DNA from: a virus
Virus record (IMG/VR): IMGVR_UViG_3300025162_000012
Location: 1-39,798 of that record
Length of the DNA: 39,798 nucleotides
Direction: 5' to 3' (one strand)
Below, in pieces: positions 9,401-16,877 of the stretch (position 1 is its first letter; every line of letters begins with the position of its first letter). A model generated the notes under the pieces. It was not told where the DNA came from. It saw only the letters and a list, made by a program, of their open reading frames with translations, and ran no database searches. The translations under genes and the position numbers were made by a program.

Positions 9401-12400
9401 TGCTCCGGGCCTTGATTGACGGGAAGGCCGCGAAAGTGAAACCTAACATCGATAAGATGATCGAAGAACAGGAGAAAAAAGATGGAGAAATCGCAGAACA
9501 AGCCAAGCTCGAAGGAGCCAATGAAGCAACCCTCGAGGAAGCTCGTCGAATTAGTGAAAGAGAGCGACAGGATGAAGGAGACGATAGCGTGGGCGCAGGG
9601 GGAGCAGAAGCCGCCGCTCTAAGAGACTTCCAGACCGGGGACATTGTTTACGATCACTATAACGGGAAGATTCTCTCTTATCTTGGGAAGGATCCAAAAA
9701 CGGGAAACCTTGTTTTCCGAGATCGGGATGGAGCCCAAAAGAAGGTCGTATATAAGGCCAGCGAGCCAGGACGAAATCACTTTTTATCGAAGCAGCCCAA
9801 ACAGTTATATTTCACGTTTGACGGGAAGAAATATCGCCTTGAAACAACATCAAGCATTTTATCCTCAAGAGAAGAAGCCGATAAGATTGAGGCTGAAACT
9901 GGTAAATTCGGATACTCGATGGAAGTGAAAAGAGAAAATGATGATCTCATGTGGGATATCGTAAATCAAGAACGAGTAAACCCTGAAGGAGAAAAGATCG
10001 GATCCGGAGATCTTGCTTTTAAAGGGATCGAAGATGCAAAGGCCTATCTTAAAAAACAAAAGATAGACTCTTCTCCGGTCGTGGTGGATACAAGAGAGCC
10101 GGACGAAATTCCTTCCGGAGATCTTATCGAGACAGACGCCTCGCGGATCCAGGAGCTCAAGAACAGTATCGCCGAAGCGGAAATGATCGTGAAATCCGGG
10201 AAGACAGCCGCCGGGCGTAAAATGGAAAAAGGCGAGATCGACGCGGTTCAAAGAACGATCGACAAGATGAAAGCGAAGCTCCCGTCCTACAAGAAAGCGG
10301 AATTTGGAGGGCCGAAGACTCTCAAAGAACAAAAGACGGAAGCGACGCCACTCGAGCAAGCGGCGGCGGACGAGAAGCAAGGATCTCTTTTCGGGAACGA
10401 AAAAGGATCCGTAAACGTCGCCATGATCCCAGGCGTCGAGGAAGTAGCGGCCGGGCTCGCGGAAGGATCCGAAGCGATCATTAAGACTCTCGCTCCCATG
10501 TCGGCCAGCCCGGAAGCTAGGATCGCGGCAGAGGTATTGAGAGAGCAGACCGGGAAGCTCGCGCAAGCGACGGATCGGACGGAAAAGGCGCTCGAGAACG
10601 CTCAAAAGTTATTTGACAGGCTTGGGAAAAATGCGCTCCCGTTTATTTATGATATGGAGGCCGGCCGTCCACAGCCAACTCCAGAGCTCCAGCAGATCGC
10701 GGATATCATGCGGAAGATGCTGGATGATGAGCGGAAGAACGTCCAGGCTCTCGGCAAGGGAAAACTAGAGCATTTCATCGATAATTATTTCCCTCACATT
10801 TGGGAGGATCCGAAGAAAGCGAAGGACGTGATCCGAAAAATGTTCGGGAAAAGACCGCTCCAGGGATCCAAGTCGTTCCTCAAGGAAAGAACGATCGAGA
10901 GCATTGAAGCCGGCATCAAAAAAGGATTGATCCCTGCCTCCTATAACCCGGTGGATCTGGTAATGACAAAGCTCTACGAAATGCGGAAATACGTCATGGC
11001 GCATAAGGTGCTCCAGGCGTACAAAGCGATGGGCCTCGCGAAGTTCGTGGCGGTCGGGATGAAACCGCCGGAGGGATGGGTGAAGGTAGACGACTCGATC
11101 TCGACCGTTTATGGGAGTCCGATGATCCAGATCCAAGAGGCGTTTGACAAACAGATTTACTCCGCTTACGAAAAGATCATGAATGATCTCGGGATCGATT
11201 ACAAGACGAAGGCGAAGATCGGAGGGAAACGGTGGGGATATTACCGGCCATTTGGTGATGAGATTGTTAGGAAGTTTGGAGGGGATCTCGGGATGATCGG
11301 TCCTCATGAGATCGGGCATTGGATCGACGAGCATTATGGCCTCCAGGCGGTTATGTTCGGAGATAAACGGTTAATGTCTCCCATGATCGCGGAAAACATG
11401 ATCAAGAAAGCTGAACGCGAAGGAAGGACGTCGGACGCTCTCAAGATGAGGGAACAAGTTACCCGGAACAATGAGATCCGGGCTCTGGCGGACGCTTCCG
11501 GTACGGCGAAATATTACCGGCGCAAGGGAACGGAAAAAATGGCGTTTATGATCGAGACGTTTCAACACGCTCCCGATCAGTTCAAACAGCTCGCCCCGGA
11601 GACGTACAAGTTTTTGACGAATTGGATGAAATTCGGACCGGCGGCGGACAAACTAAAACCGCTCTTTGATATTAAGCCATCCATTGAGCTCGGAGTCGGA
11701 GCTTCCGAAGTCTATGCCGGTGGCCTGGTGATCTCCGGATATAACTATATGCCAGGGGATGCCGCCAGGATCATAAACAATTATCTCTCTCCTGGGCTAA
11801 GAAAAAACTTTTTCTATAATCTCTACCGGAACGCCGGAAACTCGCTTAATCAGTTCCAGCTCGGGCTCTCCGCGTTCCATGCCGGGTTTACCACGATTGA
11901 CGTGATGATCTCGAAGATGGCGCTCGGATTTAATCAGATGATGGACGGGAAATGGGCGGACGCTTTTCAATCTCTCGTCGCGATCCCGGCAAATCCGATC
12001 TCAAATATCATCCGGGGAGATAAACTCTTAAAGGCATGGTACGGGAAGCCTACGGATGCGAAGACGGCAGCGATCGCGGAGGCGATGGCCTCCGCCGGTG
12101 GCCGGGCGAGGATGGACAAATTTTATCTCGTCGAGGCGCACAAGCAGCTAAAGAAAAATATCGCTCAAGGGAAACTCGTAAACGCTTTTTTTAGTATGGT
12201 CCTTTCTCTTGTCGAGAAGGCGTCCATGCCGATCATGAATGAGCTCGTCCCCCGGCAGAAGCTCGGAGTCTTCTTCGATATCATGGATTATGAGATCAAA
12301 AAGAATCCAAAACTCACTCACGAAGAGCTCCGACGTATGGCTCAAAAGGCATGGGACTCCGTTGATAACCGTCTCGGCCAGCTCGTTTATGACAATTTGT

Positions 12401-13482
12401 TTTGGGATAAGACGGTCAAGGATCTGCTCATGGGATCCGTCCGATCCCTGGGATGGAATCTCGGGACGTTGCGCGAAGTTGGCGGCGGTGCGATCGATTT
12501 CGCGAGGATGCTTAACAATATCCGCCAGGGAAAGAAACCGGAAAACTCGTACCGGACCGGATATCTTCTCGCTCTCCCGATCCTTGTGGGGATCCTGGGG
12601 GCGATCTATCAATATCTTAGGACCGGCCAGGCGCCATCAGAGCTCAAGGATTATTATTTCCCAAAGAACGGGAAGGTAGACCGGAACGGGGATCCGCAGC
12701 GCGTATCTCTCCCGACCTACATGAAAGACATTTATCACTATACAAAACATCCTTTTCGGACCGTGATGAATAAACTCGCGCCTCAGAACGCGATGATCTT
12801 TCAAATGCTCGAGAATAAGGATTATTACGGAACGGAGATCCGGAACGTGGACGATCCGGCCTTGAAGCAGCTCGCACAAGAAGGAAAGTTTTTTCTTGAG
12901 CAGCTTCTTCCATTCGGGATCCGCCAGGCCGGAAGAACGATCGAAACCTTATCTCCCATGAAGGCAAAAGAGGGGAAATTCCCGATCGAAGAAGTGATGA
13001 AAGAGCCCTTGAGCATCGCGGAGCCGTTCGTCGGAGTCGTCCCGGCTCCTTATGATATCAATATGACGAAGGCCGAGGAACGAGCTTATGAGATCATGAG
13101 AGGAAAGATCCCAATGGGCGCCAGGACCGAGGAGCAAGCGGATCGCTCGAAGTTTAAAGCGGATCTTCGGAATTATTATTTTACGAAAAAAGACTCGATG
13201 CCTCTTTCACAAGCGACAAGCAAGCGAATGATAACTTCGAAAGAGAAAGAGAATCTCATGAAGTCTTCAAAAGAGGATCCATTGATCCGGATGATGAAAA
13301 GTTTTACGGTTCGCGAGGTTACGGCCGTCTATAAACAAGCGACTCCGGAGGAGCGGAAGAAGATCATCCCGGTCCTAAAGAAGAAGCTCGAGAACAAACT
13401 CAAGAAGCCGCTCGCGGCGGAAGAAGAAAAGCAAGATCAAGATCTTTACAAGAAATATTTCGGACATAGGTTCTATGTTTAA
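6442..13482 (+). CDS. Giant polyvalent internal virion protein with ART-like and zincin-like domains
   Basis: A 2346-aa protein with a GTG start directly after the upstream stop and GAAGAGG before it. Residues 1-200 are Lys/Gln-rich coil with KLS(E/Q) motifs. Hydrophobic helices occur near 215-240, 345-360 and 2038-2058. Residues about 620-808 resemble the ADP-ribosyltransferase fold of phage polyvalent proteins: H641 in HGTG, Y661/S663 in IYLSL, a YDAVVFKNVG segment and D794-Q795 before IVILNPDKV. Residues 1622-1626 are HEIGH followed by WIDEH, a zinc metallopeptidase signature; E1678 (NEIRALAD) or E1698 (EKMAFMIE) could be the third ligand. The rest is helical and typical of a protein threaded out of the capsid. 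I infer ejection with the DNA and action on host proteins early in infection. Domain calls are by motif only. Confidence 0.7.
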   Translation: MKLSEAAIDIPDGSGGSDPQLLSQDQLSAQKQKSGPMKLSQIGAPRAPAKLSQITNPDNSLEDQITARKKQLEDQQKAAYQKEAEIQQQAQQKKAIEDDPKNWSSERIQKETPKPRTLQEAAQKDAAVSMRKEQEKEISDKILGKNQPQIGPPTPGSRPASPKEEEKARVESEASYLKKHPGEQDVFEAFQLGLVPYSTQGQEHIKVMEKAHPIAKSVGQMTGMALSMLATAPIEGVVQAQPTIRALRAVSSPALKEVARYGARAIPRAIHFAASGFTKSVLDNSMLLAQGGRSIAEAVKDIAQTTADMAVFALPQSLANPLARIPATGAEQYISSLMQGHDQISSLASGVLGVALGLLDRSNFSVEEKALAFRKTIGEIHQKIVEKTAAESEVLGKQATVIMGDSSRESLRSRIKNLADEGRIVKVDPEEIDKIIDQVLNVWGRELSVAKTQKRGPRLLDLPEMLGAQKPGYFTKGTLQQEASELAQKETPATSEAPAEKALPQDGEVAKTPIVEGKMDYERVISEEGGTFLGVTKGFKKKDGTTTADLIQFRAPSGTTLAIPSDKITPDLIRSKIADAEKLKKSQAKDEEVAKKEEKKPVKLSEVEKPQGVRAKHWTTAEGKAALERGEKFDFTKKPIHGTGSLGGEEKTGRFAGDRIYLSLADDIWGKTSTREGEDKIVEVGGVEHLKELNKAGAETFYDYDNQKWMAKTGAKVVKKNLHPVEYEIDAGAKIKVIDNLDSYRAAQNEVSQYAGDPGFWDALAKKYDAVVFKNVGKIAREHDHKFFKALLADQIVILNPDKVRVVSGQVEKSTPKPDYSVTSRTSEDFEINPSKMKDLKKGYVSIKFGKKVYAAKIGSVVNGVTIYNHADLAEAKKIDFHEAIPGFIDKKGKFVDQYPPAIEVKVRGPIKYNETKAAEQGDLRTLVKIYGGLDKTASIFKNFAPEEVRKLFPLFRKKGRAPDGLLKELKGQYPDLFKDYESDHEMLRALIDGKAAKVKPNIDKMIEEQEKKDGEIAEQAKLEGANEATLEEARRISERERQDEGDDSVGAGGAEAAALRDFQTGDIVYDHYNGKILSYLGKDPKTGNLVFRDRDGAQKKVVYKASEPGRNHFLSKQPKQLYFTFDGKKYRLETTSSILSSREEADKIEAETGKFGYSMEVKRENDDLMWDIVNQERVNPEGEKIGSGDLAFKGIEDAKAYLKKQKIDSSPVVVDTREPDEIPSGDLIETDASRIQELKNSIAEAEMIVKSGKTAAGRKMEKGEIDAVQRTIDKMKAKLPSYKKAEFGGPKTLKEQKTEATPLEQAAADEKQGSLFGNEKGSVNVAMIPGVEEVAAGLAEGSEAIIKTLAPMSASPEARIAAEVLREQTGKLAQATDRTEKALENAQKLFDRLGKNALPFIYDMEAGRPQPTPELQQIADIMRKMLDDERKNVQALGKGKLEHFIDNYFPHIWEDPKKAKDVIRKMFGKRPLQGSKSFLKERTIESIEAGIKKGLIPASYNPVDLVMTKLYEMRKYVMAHKVLQAYKAMGLAKFVAVGMKPPEGWVKVDDSISTVYGSPMIQIQEAFDKQIYSAYEKIMNDLGIDYKTKAKIGGKRWGYYRPFGDEIVRKFGGDLGMIGPHEIGHWIDEHYGLQAVMFGDKRLMSPMIAENMIKKAEREGRTSDALKMREQVTRNNEIRALADASGTAKYYRRKGTEKMAFMIETFQHAPDQFKQLAPETYKFLTNWMKFGPAADKLKPLFDIKPSIELGVGASEVYAGGLVISGYNYMPGDAARIINNYLSPGLRKNFFYNLYRNAGNSLNQFQLGLSAFHAGFTTIDVMISKMALGFNQMMDGKWADAFQSLVAIPANPISNIIRGDKLLKAWYGKPTDAKTAAIAEAMASAGGRARMDKFYLVEAHKQLKKNIAQGKLVNAFFSMVLSLVEKASMPIMNELVPRQKLGVFFDIMDYEIKKNPKLTHEELRRMAQKAWDSVDNRLGQLVYDNLFWDKTVKDLLMGSVRSLGWNLGTLREVGGGAIDFARMLNNIRQGKKPENSYRTGYLLALPILVGILGAIYQYLRTGQAPSELKDYYFPKNGKVDRNGDPQRVSLPTYMKDIYHYTKHPFRTVMNKLAPQNAMIFQMLENKDYYGTEIRNVDDPALKQLAQEGKFFLEQLLPFGIRQAGRTIETLSPMKAKEGKFPIEEVMKEPLSIAEPFVGVVPAPYDINMTKAEERAYEIMRGKIPMGARTEEQADRSKFKADLRNYYFTKKDSMPLSQATSKRMITSKEKENLMKSSKEDPLIRMMKSFTVREVTAVYKQATPEERKKIIPVLKKKLENKLKKPLAAEEEKQDQDLYKKYFGHRFYV

Positions 13483-13600
13483 AAAACAGTTTGGGCCATA
13501 CGACGACGGATTGATTTTTGTTTGCTTCGCGATCTTGACGGTCGTTTGGCAGATTTTCGTTTCGGTCGCTCATGTTGTGGAAACGAAGGGATGGATATGA
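13475..13600 (+). CDS. 41-aa single-pass membrane protein
   Basis: A short gene: ATG at 13475 inside the last codons of the giant protein gene, TGA at 13598-13600 overlapping the ATG (13597) of the next gene as ATGA. The product starts MFKKQFGPYDDG, has one strong membrane helix (LIFVCFAILTVVWQIFVSVA) and ends HVVETKGWI. Start and stop overlaps on both sides fit the packed style of this genome and support it being real. Function unknown; a holin-like or virion membrane peptide is possible. Confidence 0.55.
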   Translation: MFKKQFGPYDDGLIFVCFAILTVVWQIFVSVAHVVETKGWI

Positions 13601-14823
13601 TTACTTTTTTAGTAAAAGATCCTGGAGGCCTTTTTTGTATTCATGCCGAGGCCCTGGCCGATGGCGGAAAGAACAAAGTCTATTACTGGACTCAATACAA
13701 TTACAAGTACCGGGATTTCGCGATCGGAAAGGATTTCGGCCATCTTGAGAAGATCCTTTATTTCGACGAATACATTTCTAAGGCCGATTGTATAGTGGAT
13801 TTTGACGTCCGGGGGAATGATCAGATCGGAGAGATCCGGGACCGGCAGCCGGAGCGATCCACGTTCGGATCCGGATGGGGCTGCAAGCTCGAAGACGACC
13901 GGCTCATGCTCAAGGAGTTCGTGAAGTCCTGGGGACTTCCGATGCAACCCTATAAAAAAATTACCGGAATGACGGCGCTCCGGGAATATCTCAAAGCAAA
14001 TCCGAAGAAATATGTCAAGCTCAATATCTTCCGGGAGGACATGGAAAGCTTCTACGCTCCCGATTACGATACGGTCGAGCTCAAACTGGATGAGATCTCC
14101 GGGAATCTTGGAGCTCACAAGGAGACGTATGATTTCGTGCTCGAGGATCCGATTGAAACGGACGTCGAGATCGGTTTCGATGGTTTCTTTAACGGAGTCG
14201 ATTATTCCCGGCCGTTTCTCTACGGGTACGAGCTCCACAAAAATCTTTATATCGGGAAGGTTTCGAGTGTGATGCCGGCGCCGCTCGAGGAGACGATGCA
14301 AGCGTTTAAACCGCTCCTCCAGAAACTTGATTACCGGGGAGCGATATCGACCGAAGAGAAGATCGTCTCGATGGAGAAACATTATCTCCTTGATTTCTGC
14401 GCTCGCCTGGCGAGTCCGTTCACCGCCGGTTACACCGAATGGATCCGAAACTGGCCCATGTTCGTCTATGGCGTCGGATTGAAACAAAACGTCGCTCCGG
14501 ATTTTGGTACGAAGTACGTCGGCGCTTTTGCTCTCAAGAGCAGCGAAGCGCTCGATATGGGCGTCAAGATCAATATCAAGGATCCTAAAAAGGTGAAGAT
14601 GATCATGCCTTACGGAAACAAGAAGGGAAATTATGCCATAAGCGGCGAGGATCACGTCGCGGTCGTGATCGCTTCCGGGGACTCTGTTCAAGAGGTCCTG
14701 GAACAGATCCACGAAAACGCGGAGCTCGTTGATGGCCATGGCCTCGACAAAGATCCTCTCAAGGGGATCGATGAGATCGAGGGCGTGATCGAAGAAGGCG
14801 AAGAAGCTGGGATCGAGTTCTAA
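13597..14823 (+). CDS. ATP-grasp-like ligase (PurD-type fold)
   Basis: A 408-aa protein. I chose ATG 13597 because GAAGGG lies six bases upstream and the start overlaps the preceding stop as ATGA; an open frame extends upstream to 13522 without a ribosome site. Residues about 97-125 (KLEDDRLMLKEFVKSWGLP) look like the lid-entry helix seen before the ATP-grasp domain in PurD and carbamoyl-phosphate-synthase-like enzymes. EDPIETDVEIGFDGF (183-197) and YLLDFCARLASP (263-274) match the two acidic ATP/Mg-binding segments. Such enzymes form a carbon-nitrogen bond using ATP and an acyl phosphate. The substrate is unknown. It lies between the internal proteins and the lysis-type cluster and is not beside any purine gene, so a peptide or virion modification is as plausible as nucleotide metabolism. 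Confidence 0.55.
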   Translation: MITFLVKDPGGLFCIHAEALADGGKNKVYYWTQYNYKYRDFAIGKDFGHLEKILYFDEYISKADCIVDFDVRGNDQIGEIRDRQPERSTFGSGWGCKLEDDRLMLKEFVKSWGLPMQPYKKITGMTALREYLKANPKKYVKLNIFREDMESFYAPDYDTVELKLDEISGNLGAHKETYDFVLEDPIETDVEIGFDGFFNGVDYSRPFLYGYELHKNLYIGKVSSVMPAPLEETMQAFKPLLQKLDYRGAISTEEKIVSMEKHYLLDFCARLASPFTAGYTEWIRNWPMFVYGVGLKQNVAPDFGTKYVGAFALKSSEALDMGVKINIKDPKKVKMIMPYGNKKGNYAISGEDHVAVVIASGDSVQEVLEQIHENAELVDGHGLDKDPLKGIDEIEGVIEEGEEAGIEF

Positions 14824-14836
14824 CGAGGGGGATAGT

Positions 14837-15115
14837 ATGCCAGAAAACGAATTGCTCGCAAATGAACGTCGGGAGCTGTGCCGGATCCACAAGATCCGCC
14901 TCGACGGGATCGATAAAAAACTGGAGCGAGTCGATTTGGCTCTTTACGGAAACGGAGATCCGGAAAAAGGTATCCTTTGGATGGCGACGGTCAATAAGCG
15001 CACTCTTGATTGGGTCGCTAAGATCGCCTTTGGTATTTTGATCCTTGTGTCCGGAAACGTAGTTTTGAGAATAATACCAGAGATAGCAAAACTTTTTCAG
15101 ACGGGAAAGATATGA
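14837..15115 (+). CDS. XhlA-like holin-associated membrane protein
   Basis: A 92-aa protein with a strong GAGGGGGATAG ribosome site. The N-terminal half is a charged helix (ERRELCRIHKIRLDGIDKKLERV), followed by GNGDPEKGILWMATVNKRTLDWVAKI and one membrane helix (IAFGILILVSGNVVLRII). The coil, then NG-PEKG, then membrane-helix layout is common in phage proteins next to holins (XhlA-like). Its stop overlaps the next start (ATGA). Confidence 0.5.
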   Translation: MPENELLANERRELCRIHKIRLDGIDKKLERVDLALYGNGDPEKGILWMATVNKRTLDWVAKIAFGILILVSGNVVLRIIPEIAKLFQTGKI

Positions 15116-15294
15116 AATGCGATCAAGTATTTGGGTGCCATAATTGTAGAGAGAAAATGCTGCTTTTACGCGCTCAGATAATTCAATTCCGGGAAATTTT
15201 TAAAAGAGTGAACGAAGAAGTGATAGCCGTTGATAAATTCATCCAGGATATAGCGGCTACGGATGAAATCGAAACTGAAAACAAAGGAGGGTGA
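15112..15294 (+). CDS. Small Cys-containing protein
   Basis: A 60-aa protein beginning MKCDQVFGCHNCREKM, with three cysteines in the first 12 residues, then a helix. Start overlaps the previous stop by ATGA, and it ends in AAAGGAGGG, the ribosome site of the next gene. A zinc-binding or redox pair is possible. Not recognised. Confidence 0.5.
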   Translation: MKCDQVFGCHNCREKMLLLRAQIIQFREIFKRVNEEVIAVDKFIQDIAATDEIETENKGG

Positions 15295-15295
15295 T

Positions 15296-15484
15296 ATGAA
15301 TTGGCTGACAATGATCCAGAAGGGCGGCATGGGGCTTTTAACTTTCGGGGTAGCGTATCTCGCAACGAATCCGAACGTCATTTTGAAACTTGTCCCGGCG
15401 GCATGGGGACAAATGACGGTCGGCGGTTTGATCGCTGCTTTGCTGGTTATGGCTTCAAACTGGCTCAAGAACAAGAATAAATAA
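15296..15484 (+). CDS. Holin-like two-helix membrane protein
   Basis: A 62-aa protein starting at ATG 15296, five bases after AGGAGGG. Two hydrophobic helices (about 10-30 and 38-57) are separated by NPNVILKLVPAAW, and the end is NWLKNKNK. Size, topology and basic tail fit class II holins, which open the inner membrane at lysis. An earlier in-frame start at 15263 overlaps the preceding gene and lacks a ribosome site. Confidence 0.5.
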   Translation: MNWLTMIQKGGMGLLTFGVAYLATNPNVILKLVPAAWGQMTVGGLIAALLVMASNWLKNKNK

Positions 15485-15485
15485 T

Positions 15486-15677
15486 ATGTGGCTCGCGATT
15501 ATTGCCGTCGTCGATAAACTTTTGGGGATCATCGGGACATGGCTCCCGTGGCAACTGAACCGGTCCGACGCCTCAAAGAAAGCAAAGGACGCCGCGCAAG
15601 CCGACATGGATGCCGCCGTCAAGAAAGGAGACAATGATGCGTATTGGGAAGCTCGCGCTCGTAAGCGTCGCGCTTAG
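15486..15677 (+). CDS. Membrane-anchored small protein, possible inner-membrane spanin
   Basis: A 63-aa protein with an N-terminal hydrophobic helix (MWLAIIAVVDKLLGIIG), then WLPWQ and a highly charged helix ending in ARARKRRA. A lipoprotein gene begins inside it in another frame (15637), the arrangement seen for Rz/Rz1 pairs. It is short for an inner-membrane spanin, so this is a context inference. Confidence 0.45.
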   Translation: MWLAIIAVVDKLLGIIGTWLPWQLNRSDASKKAKDAAQADMDAAVKKGDNDAYWEARARKRRA

Positions 15678-15876
15678 TCTTTTAAGCGGGTGCGCTATGA
15701 TGACAAAACAACTTCCGGCTCCATGCGGCGTGAATGATTACATCGATACAAACGTAGGCCAGGTGATGACCGGAGTTTCTTTACCGACCGATGAGGCCGG
15801 CAAGAAATACAACGTCGTTCTCCCTAAAAAGGGCTTCTGGATCTCTTCAGATTGCGATAACAGGTTAGGCCGATGA
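15637..15876 (+). CDS. Outer-membrane lipoprotein, possible o-spanin
   Basis: A 79-aa protein. The second ATG (15637) is six bases after AAGGAG, while the first (15634) is only three, so 15637 is preferred. MRIGKLALVSVALSLLSGC is a textbook lipoprotein signal with lipobox LSGC; Cys19 would be lipidated. The mature part has two or three more cysteines and a KKGFWISSDC end. It starts within the upstream gene and ends ATGA with the next. I infer the outer-membrane partner in host lysis. It is not proline-rich as many Rz1 proteins are. Confidence 0.5.
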   Translation: MRIGKLALVSVALSLLSGCAMMTKQLPAPCGVNDYIDTNVGQVMTGVSLPTDEAGKKYNVVLPKKGFWISSDCDNRLGR

Positions 15877-16193
15877 CAAAGCGCGTGACTTTAACTCAAA
15901 GATGGCGTAAGTGGGCCTGGGGATCTGAAGGGCATCCTCCGGAACCGTTTTGGGCTTTCTCTGCCCTGGGGTGCATGGCTCTTGCGTTCTTGAGCCTTAT
16001 CCTTCACCTGGGCGTCTCAAACGGTATGGTGAGCGGAATCGCCTTAATCACGATGATTTCCTTTGCCGCTCTCTGCGACGTGATCTTGGCGCTTCGGAAA
16101 CAATGGTGGTGGTTTATTTATTGGACGTCTTGCGTCATAGTCGGAGTGATCCTTTTTGAGATCGCTTCTTACTTCTTCGGTGGACAACTGTGA
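15873..16193 (+). CDS. Three-helix membrane protein
   Basis: A 106-aa protein with a basic N-terminus (MTKRVTLTQRWRKWAWG) and three hydrophobic helices (about 27-48, 52-71, 78-100). Coupled to the lipoprotein gene by ATGA and to the next gene by GTGA. In this cluster a holin or antiholin is possible, but no family is recognised. Confidence 0.5.
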   Translation: MTKRVTLTQRWRKWAWGSEGHPPEPFWAFSALGCMALAFLSLILHLGVSNGMVSGIALITMISFAALCDVILALRKQWWWFIYWTSCVIVGVILFEIASYFFGGQL

Positions 16194-16591
16194 CATTAAA
16201 AGACTTCCTGGATAACCCGGAAGAGATCTTCATCGGGGCGGCCCTTCAATTCCCGCTTTATTTTATTGTGGGGTGGTGGGTCGCTCCGGTCATGCTCCTT
16301 TGCGGCGTTCTTTGGAGACTCGGCGGGACCGCCGGCGGCTCTAAACTTTTCCGACGGATCGGCGTTCCTCTCGTCGTTTGTTCGATGACTTTCTTCTCGC
16401 TCCATGATTGGCAGATATTTCTCGCGATCCCGTTCATGGTGTGGCTCTGTCCGGCCGCTTACGGGAAAGATTCCTGGCTTTACAAGTGGATCCTGGGGAT
16501 CGTTAAAAACGAAAAGAAAGCGGATCTGATCGTTCGCGGGATTCTTTTCGTTTGGTATTGGTCCGCGTTCGGGATCGCTTTAATGTTCTAA
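16190..16591 (+). CDS. Multi-pass membrane protein
   Basis: A 133-aa protein with a GTG start overlapping the previous stop. Hydrophobic segments at about 14-45, 58-92 and 112-133, with many Trp residues (YFIVGWWVAPVMLLCGVLW). Last gene of the lysis-type cluster; its TAA runs into an A/T-rich palindrome and a new promoter. Not recognised. Confidence 0.5.
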   Translation: MTLKDFLDNPEEIFIGAALQFPLYFIVGWWVAPVMLLCGVLWRLGGTAGGSKLFRRIGVPLVVCSMTFFSLHDWQIFLAIPFMVWLCPAAYGKDSWLYKWILGIVKNEKKADLIVRGILFVWYWSAFGIALMF

Positions 16592-16639
16592 AAATAAATG
16601 TTAAGTTTATTTGACAGGATCCGATAACGGGTGTAGGAT
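16592..16639 (+). promoter_or_regulatory. Sigma70-type promoter with overlapping palindrome
   Basis: TTGACA at 16611-16616 and TAGGAT at 16634-16639 are separated by exactly 17 bases. The -35 box overlaps the right arm of a perfect palindrome, AAATAAA (16592-16598) and TTTATTT (16606-16612) around TGTTAAG. The promoter would drive the early genes from 16682. The palindrome could be a weak terminator for the lysis-type cluster or an operator controlling the promoter. Confidence 0.65.
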
Positions 16640-16681
16640 TTTATCAGAAACGAAAGTAGTAAAAACCTTCGGAGGTTTCAA

Positions 16682-16876
16682 ATGAAACTCTACAAAGTGT
16701 TTTACCGGGAAATTTGTTATCGCATGGCAACGGTCCCGGCACAAACCGCAGAAGAAGCAAAAGCCTATGTCAAAAATCCGCAAAGTAATTACGCTTCTCA
16801 ACCGCGCCATTTTTTAAAACAAACAGTTTGGGCACGCAGAGATAAAGACGCGGAAAAACAATCTGTAAAAAATTGA
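16682..16876 (+). CDS. Small hypothetical early protein
   Basis: A 64-aa basic protein, first gene after the promoter, with a CGGAGG site nine bases upstream. It begins MKLYKVFYREICYRMATVPA and has the TAEEAKAYVKN pattern of small alpha/beta phage proteins. Function unknown. Confidence 0.55.
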   Translation: MKLYKVFYREICYRMATVPAQTAEEAKAYVKNPQSNYASQPRHFLKQTVWARRDKDAEKQSVKN

Positions 16877-16877
16877 C

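Noticed and set aside
13609-14892. 427-aa minus-strand frame opposite the ATP-grasp-like gene
   Set aside because: Long antisense frames arise from the strong codon bias (ATC, CTC, GAT) of this genome; no ribosome site or domain seen.
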